Assembly (NCBI GenBank): GCA_945901195.1
Contig: CAMDKB010000058.1
Coordinates: 1-14,193 of the forward strand
Reading direction: 5' to 3'
Source of the DNA: Rhizobium sp. Q54
Lineage (GTDB): Bacteria; Pseudomonadota; Alphaproteobacteria; Rhizobiales; Beijerinckiaceae
Length of the DNA: 14,193 bases
Shown here piece after piece: positions 1 to 6,698 of this stretch; positions within the stretch are counted from its first letter, which is position 1, and the number at the start of each line of letters is the position of its first letter. The position numbers were made by a program, and so were the translations under genes. The notes beneath the pieces are model-generated. The model was given only the letters and a program-made list of their open reading frames with translations. It made no database searches and was not told the DNA's origin.

Positions 1-403
1 TAGAGCGCGGATTGCGGGAGGTCGTTTTCTGCTCAATTGAAATGGCCGGCGACAAGCCGTCAATCTGGTCGACGTCCGGCTTCTGCATCATCTCAAGAAA
101 TTGCCGCGCATAGGCGGAAAGAGATTCCACATAGCGCCGCTGGCCCTCCGCATAAATCGTATCGAAAGCCAGCGAGGACTTGCCCGAGCCCGAAAGTCCT
201 GTGAAAACAACAAGCTTGTCGCGTGGGATCGAGAGGTCGACGTTCTTGAGATTATGCTCCCGCGCGCCGCGCACGGTGATAGATCGCATTTCGGAAAAGG
301 GCAGGACGGGAGCCTCGCGAGAGGCCGCAGAAGTGGCATTCGCAGCTGCCTTGCTGGCGGGCTTTTTACTCGCGGCGGGTTTCTTCGGCACGGTGGATTT
401 CAT
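1..403 (-). CDS. uvrA: Excinuclease ABC subunit A, N-terminal part (cut by window edge)
   Basis: UvrA is the damage-sensing ABC-type ATPase of nucleotide excision repair; it works as a dimer and loads UvrB on damaged DNA in the cytoplasm. The 134 visible codons read on the minus strand from ATG at 403-401. After a tail of about 40 residues comes the typical UvrA start: VRGAREHNLKNVDL, the Walker A motif GLSGSGKSS, then AEGQRRYVESLSAYARQF and DGLSPAISIEQK, which match E. coli UvrA closely. The remaining roughly 800-850 residues, with the zinc fingers and second ATPase domain, lie outside the window. The first 40 residues are an added Lys/Ala/Pro/Ser-rich segment that E. coli UvrA lacks, so a start nearer the core is possible, but ATG 403 is the first start in frame and no better one is seen. 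The gene diverges from ssb across a LexA box, so SOS induction is expected. Confidence 0.97.
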   Translation of the reverse strand, partial: MKSTVPKKPAASKKPASKAAANATSAASREAPVLPFSEMRSITVRGAREHNLKNVDLSIPRDKLVVFTGLSGSGKSSLAFDTIYAEGQRRYVESLSAYARQFLEMMQKPDVDQIDGLSPAISIEQKTTSRNPRS

Positions 404-478
404 GGAATGAACCGGATGTCCTGACTGGGGGCTCGCAAGTCAGCGGGCGGGAATTTGGTAACCATCTTGCACATGCGC

Positions 479-507
479 TTGCCAGTGCGAATAACGCGTG
501 TTAGAAC
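479..507 (+). promoter_or_regulatory. Candidate sigma-70 promoter for ssb
   Basis: TTGCCA (479-484) and TAGAAC (502-507) are separated by 17 bp, with 5 of 6 and 4 of 6 matches to the sigma-70 consensus. The -10 shares bases with the LexA box, a usual arrangement for repression. Transcription would start near 514. Confidence 0.5.
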
Positions 508-518
508 ATATCACGAAC
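504..518 (-). promoter_or_regulatory. LexA (SOS) operator, alphaproteobacterial direct-repeat type
   Basis: On the plus strand the site reads GAAC, seven bases, GAAC; on the minus strand this is GTTC-N7-GTTC, the exact consensus of the LexA box known from Rhodobacter, Caulobacter and Rhizobium. It lies about 100 bp upstream of the uvrA start and its left half overlaps the -10 of the candidate ssb promoter. One site could therefore repress both genes, as the shared uvrA/ssb SOS region does in E. coli. The exact match and the expected position make this a strong call; LexA binding itself is inferred. Confidence 0.85.
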
Positions 519-640
519 AAACAGTTTGTGTGCGATATTTTCCGCCTCGCGATTGTGGACAAGTGCTGCGAAGGTGGGAAAGTCATGCGCAGGGCTGCAG
601 CGGGTAGGGTAGTGAGGGAACAGATGGGGCGTCGCCGTTC

Positions 641-678
641 TTCGGCAAGTGTTCCCGAATTCGGCAAGCGTCCCTGAA
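641..678. repeat. Imperfect tandem 19-bp repeat in the ssb leader
   Basis: Two adjacent copies (641-659 and 660-678) agree at 16 of 19 positions and both begin TTCGGCAAG. The junction forms the perfect 10-bp palindrome CCGAATTCGG (655-664), and the first copy can fold as TTCGG...CCGAA. It lies 31 bp upstream of the ssb ATG, inside the probable transcript leader. Function unknown. Confidence 0.8.
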
Positions 679-709
679 AGGTCAGGAGCACGGCTCCAGG
701 AGAAGCAAG

Positions 710-1204
710 ATGGCAGGTAGCGTCAACAAGGTTATTCTGATCGGCAATCTGGGCAAAGACCCTGAAGTCCGGCGCTTTCCCAGCGGTGGCCAGGTCGTGA
801 ACTTCACAGTCGCCACGTCGGAGTCATGGCGTGACAAGGCGAGTGGTGAGCGCAAGGAAAAGACCGAATGGCATACTGTGGCCATTTTCAATGAAGGTCT
901 GTGCCGCGTGGCCGAACAATATCTGAAAAAGGGCTCAAAGGTTTATATCGAAGGCCAGCTTCAGACCCGCAAGTGGCAGGACAAGGACGGCAATGACCGT
1001 TACACCACTGAAGTTGTGCTGCAGGGCTTCAACAGCAATTTGACACTGTTGGATGGCCGGCGTGATGGCGATGAGCGTGGCTCATTTGGCGGCAGCGACG
1101 GTGGCGGCGAGAGCTTTGGCCGTTCTTCGCCGATGGAAAAGCGCCCAGCGGCGGCTGGCGGTGGCCGGGCTTCCGCTCCCATCGACGACGATATCCCATT
1201 CTGA
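710..1204 (+). CDS. ssb: Single-stranded DNA-binding protein
   Basis: SSB coats single-stranded DNA as a tetramer during replication, recombination and repair and recruits partner enzymes through its C-terminal tip. The 164-residue product has the family's usual length. Residues 1 to about 112 are the OB fold, beginning MAGSVNKVILIGNLGKDPEVR and including the conserved WHTVAIF and KGSKVYIEGQLQTRKWQD stretches. A Gly/Ser/Arg-rich flexible linker follows, and the protein ends in the acidic tip DDDIPF (159-164), which binds partner proteins such as RecO, the helicases and the Pol III chi subunit. ATG 710 has AGGAGA seven bases upstream. The gene diverges from uvrA, as in many proteobacteria, and is probably SOS-controlled through the LexA box at 504-518. 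A perfect hairpin follows the stop, so it is probably a single-gene transcript. Confidence 0.98.
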   Translation: MAGSVNKVILIGNLGKDPEVRRFPSGGQVVNFTVATSESWRDKASGERKEKTEWHTVAIFNEGLCRVAEQYLKKGSKVYIEGQLQTRKWQDKDGNDRYTTEVVLQGFNSNLTLLDGRRDGDERGSFGGSDGGGESFGRSSPMEKRPAAAGGGRASAPIDDDIPF

Positions 1205-1219
1205 GCCGGCAGTTTTCCA

Positions 1220-1244
1220 CCGCGAAAGCCCAATGCTTTCGCGG
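1220..1244 (+). terminator. Hairpin downstream of ssb, probable terminator
   Basis: A perfect 10-bp stem (CCGCGAAAGC at 1220-1229 with GCTTTCGCGG at 1235-1244) around a 5-nt loop begins 16 bp after the ssb stop. No real T run follows, so it may act with Rho, mainly protect the 3' end, or end transcription weakly. A second, 5-bp hairpin (CCGCG/CGCGG, 1289-1303) lies further on in the gyrA leader. Confidence 0.6.
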
Positions 1245-1378
1245 TCGCGCTGAATACTATTTCAACCCATTGAAAATGAATGTTTTTCCCGCGCTCTTCG
1301 CGGCGTCGAAAACTGGCATATTGCAGCCATTTCGGCTAGATTGCCGCGACTCACTCATTCCCGTGGAAATTTTCAACC

Positions 1379-4210
1379 TTGGCAGATAAAGACGACGACC
1401 AGCCGGGCGGCCCGGATCACGATATCCGTCCCGTTTCGATCATCGACGAAATGAAGCGCAGCTATCTCGATTACGCCATGAGCGTAATCGTCAGTCGTGC
1501 ACTTCCGGACGTGCGCGACGGCCTCAAACCCGTGCATCGCCGCATTCTCTATACGATGAACGAAAGCGGCTTCACGCCCGAGAAGTCCTTCGTCAAATCT
1601 GCGCGCCCCGTCGGCGACACCATGGGTAAATATCATCCCCATGGCGATCAATCGATCTATGACGCGCTCGTGCGTATGGCGCAGCCATTTTCCATGCGTC
1701 TGCCGCTGATTGAAGGGCAGGGGAATTTCGGTTCCGTCGATGGCGATCCTCCAGCGGCGATGCGGTACACTGAATCCCGCCTCGCCCGTGTCGCGCTGTC
1801 GCTGCTTGCTGATATCGATGAGGACACAGTCGACTTCCAGCCCAATTATGACGGGAAGGATATGGAGCCGGTGGTTCTGCCGGCCCGTTATCCCAATCTT
1901 CTGGTAAACGGCGCTGGTGGCATCGCCGTGGGCATGGCGACCAACATCCCGCCCCATAATCTTGGCGAAGTCATCGATGGCGCACTGGCGTTGATGGAAA
2001 GGCCGGACATCAGTATCGACGAGCTGATTGAAATCATACCTGGCCCGGATTTTCCCACGTCCGGCCTGATACTTGGACGCGGTGGCATTCGCCTTGCGTA
2101 CAATACGGGGCGCGGCTCGGTGCTGATGCGCTCGAAGGTCGAAATCGAGCAGATCCGCAAGGACCGCGACGCCATCATCGTTACGGAAATTCCATATCAG
2201 GTGAACAAGAAGCACCTGATCGAAAAAATCGCAGAACTCGTGCGCGAGAAGCGCCTCGAAGGCATTTCCGATCTGCGCGACGAATCCGATCGCGACGGCA
2301 TGCGTATCGTCATCGAGATCAAGCGCGATGCCGTGGCGGATGTCGTGTTGAACCAGCTCTGGCGTCACACGCAGATGCAGACATCGTTTGGCTGCAACAT
2401 GATTGCGCTGAATGGCGGACGCCCCGAAACCCTCAATCTGAAGGATTTCCTCGTCGCCTTTGTCGACTTCCGGGAGGAAGTGGTCACGCGGCGTACAAAA
2501 TTCCGCCTGAAAAAGGCGCGTGATAGCGCCCATGTGCAGGTCGGTCTTGCCATTGCCGTCGCAAATATCGATGAGGTTATCCGCCTGATCCGCGCAGCGC
2601 CCGATGCGGGCGAAGCGCGCGCCACCCTGATGGGCCGGGACTGGCCTGCCAAAGACATGCAGCCGCTGATCGAGTTGATTGCCGATCCCAACCACCAACT
2701 CAATGCGGATGGCAGCTATCGCCTGTCTGACGCGCAGGCGCGCGCCATTCTGGAACTGCGCCTCGCGCGCCTCACAGGCCTTGGCCGCGAGGAGATTGCC
2801 GAAGCGTTGAACAAACTCGCTGTCGAAATTGCCGATTATCTCGACATCCTGCGTTCGCGCGCGCGCGTTCAGGCGATCATCCGGGCCGAACTGGAAGAGA
2901 TTAAGGAAAAGTTCGCGACGCCGCGCCGAACCGAAATTCTCGATAGCGATTCCGATCTGGATGACGAGGATCTCATTCAACGTGAAAGCATGGTCGTTAC
3001 AGTTTCCCATGGCGGTTATATCAAGCGCGTGCCGCTTTCGACTTATCGGGCACAAAGACGCGGCGGCAAGGGGCGTTCGGGCATGCAGACCCGCGATGAA
3101 GATTTCGTCGCTCGTCTGTTTATCGCCTCAACGCATCAACCCGTGCTGTTCTTTTCCTCGCGCGGTCAGGTTTACAAGGAAAAGGTCTGGCGGCTGCCGC
3201 TGGCCGCGCCACAGGCGCGCGGAAAAGCATTGGTGAACATGCTGCCACTGGCGCCGGGTGAGCGAATTACCACGATCATGCCACTGCCCGAGGACGAGGC
3301 GACATGGGAGAATTTTGACCTCATGTTCGCCACAACAGGTGGCACAGTCCGGCGCAATAAATTGTCGGATTTCGTGGACGTTCGCCGCAACGGCAAGATC
3401 GCCATGAAGCTCGATGAAAGTGAGAATATCGTCGACGTCCAGATGTGTTCCGAACTTAATGACGTTCTGCTGACGACCGCAAAAGGCCAGTGTATCCGCT
3501 TCCAGGTGGATGAAGTGCGCGTATTCAAAGGCCGCGATTCCATGGGCGTGCGCGGCATCAACCTTGCGGCAGGCGATAGCGTGATCGCGTTGTCGATCCT
3601 TCGCCACGTCGAAGCTGTACCGGAAGAGCGCGCCGCCTATCTGCGCATGCGCCGCGCCATCGCAGGTGAAGCAGATGTCGCAGAGGCAAGCGCCGTGGAA
3701 CCAGTTGACGGGGAGGACGTGTCTTCTGCCGTCGCGATAAGTTCGGAACGCTATGCCGAACTGTCGGCTCTGGAAGAAGTGATCCTCACCATCTCGACAC
3801 GAGGCTTTGGCAAACGCACGTCAAGCTATGAATATCGTGTCACAGGACGGGGCGGCAAAGGCATTGTCGCTATGGCCGTGAATGCCCGCAATGGTGAGTT
3901 GATAGCGTCTTTCCCCGTGGAAGGCACCGATGGCATCATGCTCGTCACCAATGGTGGCCAGCTCATCCGTTGCCCCGTGGAGGGCATTCGCATCGCTGGC
4001 CGCTCGACCCATGGCGTGATCGTCTTCCGCACGGATGCAGACGAACGCGTTGTATCAGTGGAGCGGATTGCCGAAACGGGTGAGGATGACGAGGCCGACG
4101 GTGAGGGCAGTGATGGATCTTCTCCGGGGCCAAGTTCTCCGGGGCCAGACTCTTCTGGGCCAGATTTTCCCGGGCCAAATGTGTCCGGATCAGGTTCTTC
4201 TGAAAAATGA
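1379..4210 (+). CDS. gyrA: DNA gyrase subunit A
   Basis: GyrA is the DNA-breaking and rejoining subunit of gyrase (A2B2), which introduces negative supercoils using ATP bound by GyrB. The 943-residue product has the winged-helix core with KYHPHGD and the catalytic tyrosine Tyr130 in AAMRYTESR (E. coli Tyr122), a coiled tower domain, the GyrA box QRRGGKG at 559-565 (which distinguishes GyrA from ParC) and a C-terminal beta-pinwheel. The start is TTG at 1379: a stop lies 42 bp upstream, no ATG or GTG fits between, and the next ATG (1451) would remove the conserved DIRPVSIIDE segment. GGAAA at 1365-1369 is a modest ribosome site. Two oddities: Gln91 stands at the position of E. coli Ser83 in the quinolone region, and the last 30 residues are a Ser/Pro/Gly tail encoded by 15-bp repeats. 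The stop overlaps the next gene's start. Confidence 0.98.
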   Translation: MADKDDDQPGGPDHDIRPVSIIDEMKRSYLDYAMSVIVSRALPDVRDGLKPVHRRILYTMNESGFTPEKSFVKSARPVGDTMGKYHPHGDQSIYDALVRMAQPFSMRLPLIEGQGNFGSVDGDPPAAMRYTESRLARVALSLLADIDEDTVDFQPNYDGKDMEPVVLPARYPNLLVNGAGGIAVGMATNIPPHNLGEVIDGALALMERPDISIDELIEIIPGPDFPTSGLILGRGGIRLAYNTGRGSVLMRSKVEIEQIRKDRDAIIVTEIPYQVNKKHLIEKIAELVREKRLEGISDLRDESDRDGMRIVIEIKRDAVADVVLNQLWRHTQMQTSFGCNMIALNGGRPETLNLKDFLVAFVDFREEVVTRRTKFRLKKARDSAHVQVGLAIAVANIDEVIRLIRAAPDAGEARATLMGRDWPAKDMQPLIELIADPNHQLNADGSYRLSDAQARAILELRLARLTGLGREEIAEALNKLAVEIADYLDILRSRARVQAIIRAELEEIKEKFATPRRTEILDSDSDLDDEDLIQRESMVVTVSHGGYIKRVPLSTYRAQRRGGKGRSGMQTRDEDFVARLFIASTHQPVLFFSSRGQVYKEKVWRLPLAAPQARGKALVNMLPLAPGERITTIMPLPEDEATWENFDLMFATTGGTVRRNKLSDFVDVRRNGKIAMKLDESENIVDVQMCSELNDVLLTTAKGQCIRFQVDEVRVFKGRDSMGVRGINLAAGDSVIALSILRHVEAVPEERAAYLRMRRAIAGEADVAEASAVEPVDGEDVSSAVAISSERYAELSALEEVILTISTRGFGKRTSSYEYRVTGRGGKGIVAMAVNARNGELIASFPVEGTDGIMLVTNGGQLIRCPVEGIRIAGRSTHGVIVFRTDADERVVSVERIAETGEDDEADGEGSDGSSPGPSSPGPDSSGPDFPGPNVSGSGSSEK
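4121..4195 (+). repeat. Degenerate 15-bp tandem repeat encoding the GyrA C-terminal tail
   Basis: Five consecutive 15-bp units start at 4121, 4136, 4151, 4166 and 4181 and encode SPGPS, SPGPD, SSGPD, FPGPN and VSGSG. The first two differ only in the last codon and the last is the most diverged, as expected from old slippage or unequal crossing-over. The period is a multiple of three, so the frame is kept. Confidence 0.85.
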
Positions 4211-4866
4211 CATCGCGTTTTGATCTCATCATCTTCGATTGCGATGGCGTGCTCATCAATTCGGAGGAGCTCGCCAGTGCAATCTGCATCGAGGCGGTGA
4301 AGGAAGTCGGCCTCGATCTTACCTTGCATGAATATGCTGACCGCTATGCCGGCAATCCCATCGCGGAAATATGGCGCATGGTCGAGCGTGACGCAGGAAG
4401 GCCGCTGCCAGAAGGGTTTCAGGGCCGCGTAGACCAGATGGTGTTCAAGCGTTTTTCCACAGAACTGGTGCCGATCCACGGTGTTGTCGATGTGCTCGAA
4501 GCCTCAAAGTATCCCCGGTGCGTCGCGTCGTCGACTCAGCTGCCGCGCCTGCGTGAGAACCTTGGCAAGGTAGGGCTGCTGGATCACTTCGATCCCCATA
4601 TTTTCTCCGGTTCGCAAGTCAAACGCGGCAAGCCGGCCCCGGACGTGTTTCTTTATGCCGCCTCGCAGATGGGCTGTGATCCCACGCATTGTCTCGTCAT
4701 TGAAGACTCCCTGACTGGCGTAACCGCAGCCCGGCGCGCGGGCATGAACGTGATCGGATTTGCCGGCGGCGGGCATGTCAGCCCCGGCCTTGAAAAGCGA
4801 CTGCGCGAGGCTGGCGCAATCGACGTTGTGCGCACCATGCAGGAAGTCGGCGAACGGATTGCATGA
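4207..4866 (+). CDS. HAD-superfamily (subfamily IA) phosphatase/hydrolase
   Basis: This 219-residue cytoplasmic protein belongs to the haloacid-dehalogenase-like hydrolases of the beta-phosphoglucomutase/phosphoglycolate-phosphatase group, which remove phosphate from small metabolites through an aspartyl-phosphate. All four motifs are present: DCDGVL with nucleophile Asp11 and acid/base Asp13, the Ser of VASST near 108-109, Lys142 in KRGKPAPD, and Glu166-Asp167 in VIEDS. Residues of about 17-90 between motifs I and II form the helical cap that sets substrate choice. The ATG shares bases with the gyrA stop (ATGA) and there is no clear Shine-Dalgarno sequence, so translation is probably coupled to gyrA. 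The substrate cannot be read from sequence; a sugar phosphate or phosphoglycolate-like compound is the usual guess for the family. Confidence 0.9.
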   Translation: MTSRFDLIIFDCDGVLINSEELASAICIEAVKEVGLDLTLHEYADRYAGNPIAEIWRMVERDAGRPLPEGFQGRVDQMVFKRFSTELVPIHGVVDVLEASKYPRCVASSTQLPRLRENLGKVGLLDHFDPHIFSGSQVKRGKPAPDVFLYAASQMGCDPTHCLVIEDSLTGVTAARRAGMNVIGFAGGGHVSPGLEKRLREAGAIDVVRTMQEVGERIA

Positions 4867-5058
4867 CCTCTTGGCGATTGTTTTCCAGTAGATGTGCGGC
4901 GCGTGATGCCTGCTTTCGGTTCGGATAAGACAATGGTCGAACAAACCGCAGGCCCGGTCTTCACAAACCCGTGTAGTGAAGGATCGGTGATCGCCCAACG
5001 GCTGCAGGCATTTTATGATGCTTTGCCAGATACTGGTATGTGAAAACGGGAGAGAATT

Positions 5059-5550
5059 ATGAAACAGGGTTTATTGACGGCTGCAGCTTTGACATGCGCG
5101 CTCGTTACGAGCGTACCAGCGCAATCTCAGGTCCTGATCGCACCGCGGACTATTTCGCTGGATGCGGCGCAGAAACTTGCAAGTACCGCGATCGAATCCT
5201 GCCGCAAGGGCGGTTATAATATCACCGTGGTTGTACTCGATGCATCGGGGCGTGTGCGCGTGCAATTGCATGACGACAAGGCGGGCCCGCATACAATCGA
5301 GAACGCGAACAGAAAAGCCTATACCTCGCTGACTTTCCGTTCCAACACCAACGACTGCGCTAAACGCAATGAAGGCCGCCCAGCCCCCATGCTCAATAAC
5401 ATCACGCTAGGGCAGGGCGGTATTGTCATCAAGGCTGGCAATGACATCGTTGGGGCGGTGGGCGTTTCTGGTGCGCCCGGCGGCGACAAGGATCAGGTCT
5501 GCGCTGAAGCGGGCATTGCTACCATCGCGTCCGGTTTGACCGCGAACTGA
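5059..5550 (+). CDS. Exported GlcG/HbpS-family (haem-degrading domain) protein
   Basis: The product has 163 residues. A signal peptide covers about 1-23 (basic start, hydrophobic LLTAAALTCALVTSV, cut near AQSQ). The rest is one GlcG/HbpS domain (PF03928): an N-terminal helix (SLDAAQKLASTAIESCRKGG), the ITVVVLDASGRVRVQL strand pair, and the C-terminal signature VGAVGVSGAPGGDKDQVCAEAGI. Family members include the haem-binding sensor HbpS of Streptomyces and GlcG of glycolate clusters; most have no proven reaction. The mature part has three cysteines (in ESCRK, NDCAK and QVCAE). GGGAGAG sits just before ATG 5059. It is preceded by a 192-bp gap after the HAD gene, so its own promoter is likely, although I could not assign one. 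It faces the metallo-hydrolase gene tail to tail. A role in haem or small-molecule binding in the periplasm is inference from the family. Confidence 0.88.
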   Translation: MKQGLLTAAALTCALVTSVPAQSQVLIAPRTISLDAAQKLASTAIESCRKGGYNITVVVLDASGRVRVQLHDDKAGPHTIENANRKAYTSLTFRSNTNDCAKRNEGRPAPMLNNITLGQGGIVIKAGNDIVGAVGVSGAPGGDKDQVCAEAGIATIASGLTAN

Positions 5551-5558
5551 AGCAATAC

Positions 5559-5591
5559 GAGCCTGCGGAAATTTTAAAGCTCCGCAGGTTC
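5559..5591 (+). terminator. Probable terminator hairpin after the GlcG-like gene
   Basis: An 8-bp perfect stem (CCTGCGGA 5562-5569 with TCCGCAGG 5581-5588), extended to 11 pairs through one G-T pair, encloses an 11-nt AT-rich loop just after the stop. The T run behind it is poor (TTCTT). A second GC-rich palindrome, AGCGCG/CGCGCT (5596-5617), follows directly. Confidence 0.55.
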
Positions 5592-5633
5592 TTAAAGCGC
5601 GATAGCGCGTCCGCGCTGATTGCGTGGGAAAAC

Positions 5634-5657
5634 CAATGATTGATGATTCAGTCATTG
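5634..5657 (-). terminator. Possible terminator for the minus-strand metallo-hydrolase gene
   Basis: Read on the minus strand, CAATGA and TCATTG pair across a 12-nt loop, 12 bp after the metallo-hydrolase stop, and are followed by GTTTTCCC. The stem is short and AT-rich, so the call is weak, but the place between two convergent genes fits. Confidence 0.35.
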
Positions 5658-5669
5658 TGCCACTCAGTC

Positions 5670-6578
5670 TCAATATCTGCCGAATGATTGAAATACGTTC
5701 TTCAAATGACCGTCGGCGGCGGCTTCGCTGACGGCCCATTTGACGTCATAATCTTTCATAGGTTTGAGCGCGACGACCTGGTCCTGGGTCTTGCCTTCAT
5801 TATATAGTTTTTCTATGCGCTGCTGTGACGTGACCAGCATGCCATGAAATTCGACGACATCAGCACGGGTCGCAAGGCCACCATGGCCGGGGACAATTTT
5901 TGTCTCAGCGTTAGATGCATTGAGATAGGCTGCATTGGCACGGATCATACCACGCACATCGCCGCCATTGGCATAGTCGATGTTCTGATAGCGCTTGAGA
6001 TTGTTGAACGTGTCGCCGGTCGCAAGCACATTGGCGTCTTCGAAAAACACCCATGTGTCGCCATCAGTGTGTGCATTGGCGACATGGGTAAGACGAGCTT
6101 TGCGTCCGCCCACTTCAATCGTGAAAGAGCCACCGGTGTAAGTCTGCTTGGGCAAAGCCTCGGGTGGGCGAGGTTTAGCGATTGAGCCAGTCAGTCCTGC
6201 AACTGTTCCCGCAGCAAGCCGCACACGGATGTTGTCGTGCGCCACGATGGTTGCGCCTTCTTTTACAAAGTTCTCGTTTCCGCCGGTATGATCGCCATGA
6301 TAATGCGTATTGATCATGTATTTTACGGGCAACGGCGAGATGGCCTTGATAGCGGCCTTGATCTTGTCGGAAAGTTGCGGGAACTGCCCATCTACCATTA
6401 TGATGCCATAAGTACCCACGGCGATGGTTATATTTCCGCCCTGACCCTCCAGCATGTAAGTCTTGTTGCCAAGGTCGATTGTCTTGATCTGGATCTTGTC
6501 CCAGTCGATCAGTGGTTGTGCCTGCGCCGCGCTGAATGTCGCCGCACATACGATCGCCGCTGCGAAAACTCTCTTCAT
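5670..6578 (-). CDS. Exported metallo-beta-lactamase-fold metallo-hydrolase
   Basis: The 302-residue product has a clear signal peptide (1-20, cut after AQA) and a single metallo-beta-lactamase fold. The zinc ligands are present: HYHGDH with His92, His94, Asp96 and His97; His170 in NAHTDGD; Asp189 in ATGDTF; and His232 in PGHGG. This is the binuclear zinc set typical of the glyoxalase-II/lactonase-like branch. The Asp at 189 and the overall spacing argue against a class B1 lactamase, which has Cys at the bridging position. Substrate is unknown: a periplasmic ester, lactone or thioester hydrolase fits best, and beta-lactam hydrolysis is possible but unsupported. ATG 6578 follows a near-perfect AGGAGG (6583-6588 on the minus strand). 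It is the last of three minus-strand genes for exported proteins, 105 bp downstream of the TctC-type receptor. Confidence 0.92.
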   Translation of the reverse strand: MKRVFAAAIVCAATFSAAQAQPLIDWDKIQIKTIDLGNKTYMLEGQGGNITIAVGTYGIIMVDGQFPQLSDKIKAAIKAISPLPVKYMINTHYHGDHTGGNENFVKEGATIVAHDNIRVRLAAGTVAGLTGSIAKPRPPEALPKQTYTGGSFTIEVGGRKARLTHVANAHTDGDTWVFFEDANVLATGDTFNNLKRYQNIDYANGGDVRGMIRANAAYLNASNAETKIVPGHGGLATRADVVEFHGMLVTSQQRIEKLYNEGKTQDQVVALKPMKDYDVKWAVSEAAADGHLKNVFQSFGRY

Positions 6579-6674
6579 TTGATCCTCCTGTTTTTACGAG
6601 GCGCATTGGCCGCGCTACATGTGACGATACTGGCATGTTTTCAATGGGAGCGCTGGTCAAATCTTGGCGAGCGC

Positions 6675-6698
6675 CTTGAAGCTTTAATTGGCTTCAAG
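6675..6698 (-). terminator. Hairpin over the stop codon of the first TctC-type gene
   Basis: A perfect 8-bp inverted repeat (CTTGAAGC 6675-6682 with GCTTCAAG 6691-6698) with an 8-nt loop spans the TAA at 6686-6684. No T run follows on the minus strand, so it may only weaken read-through into the metallo-hydrolase gene or stabilise the 3' end. Confidence 0.4.

Larger units (their letters stand above)
404..709. promoter_or_regulatory. Divergent uvrA-ssb control region
   Basis: This 306-bp stretch between the divergent uvrA and ssb starts holds no convincing gene. It contains a LexA operator (504-518), a candidate sigma-70 promoter for ssb (479-507) and a tandem 19-bp repeat (641-678). If the ssb promoter is right, ssb has an untranslated leader of about 195 nt. 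The ssb start is set by a good Shine-Dalgarno AGGAGA at about 698-703, just before ATG 710. A promoter facing uvrA could not be assigned with confidence: TTGTTC on the minus strand inside the LexA site is a possible -35, but its -10 is poor. Confidence 0.7.

Noticed and set aside
1373..3055. Open frame of 560 codons on the minus strand, antisense to gyrA
   Set aside because: It lies wholly within the gyrA coding region, its product is His/Arg/Asp-rich without any known domain, and gyrA is unmistakable. Codon bias of gyrA explains the open antisense frame.
5670..6578. Metallo-hydrolase as an antibiotic-resistance beta-lactamase
   Set aside because: Only the fold and zinc ligands are shared; Asp189 rather than Cys at the bridging position excludes class B1, and nothing specific supports lactam hydrolysis.
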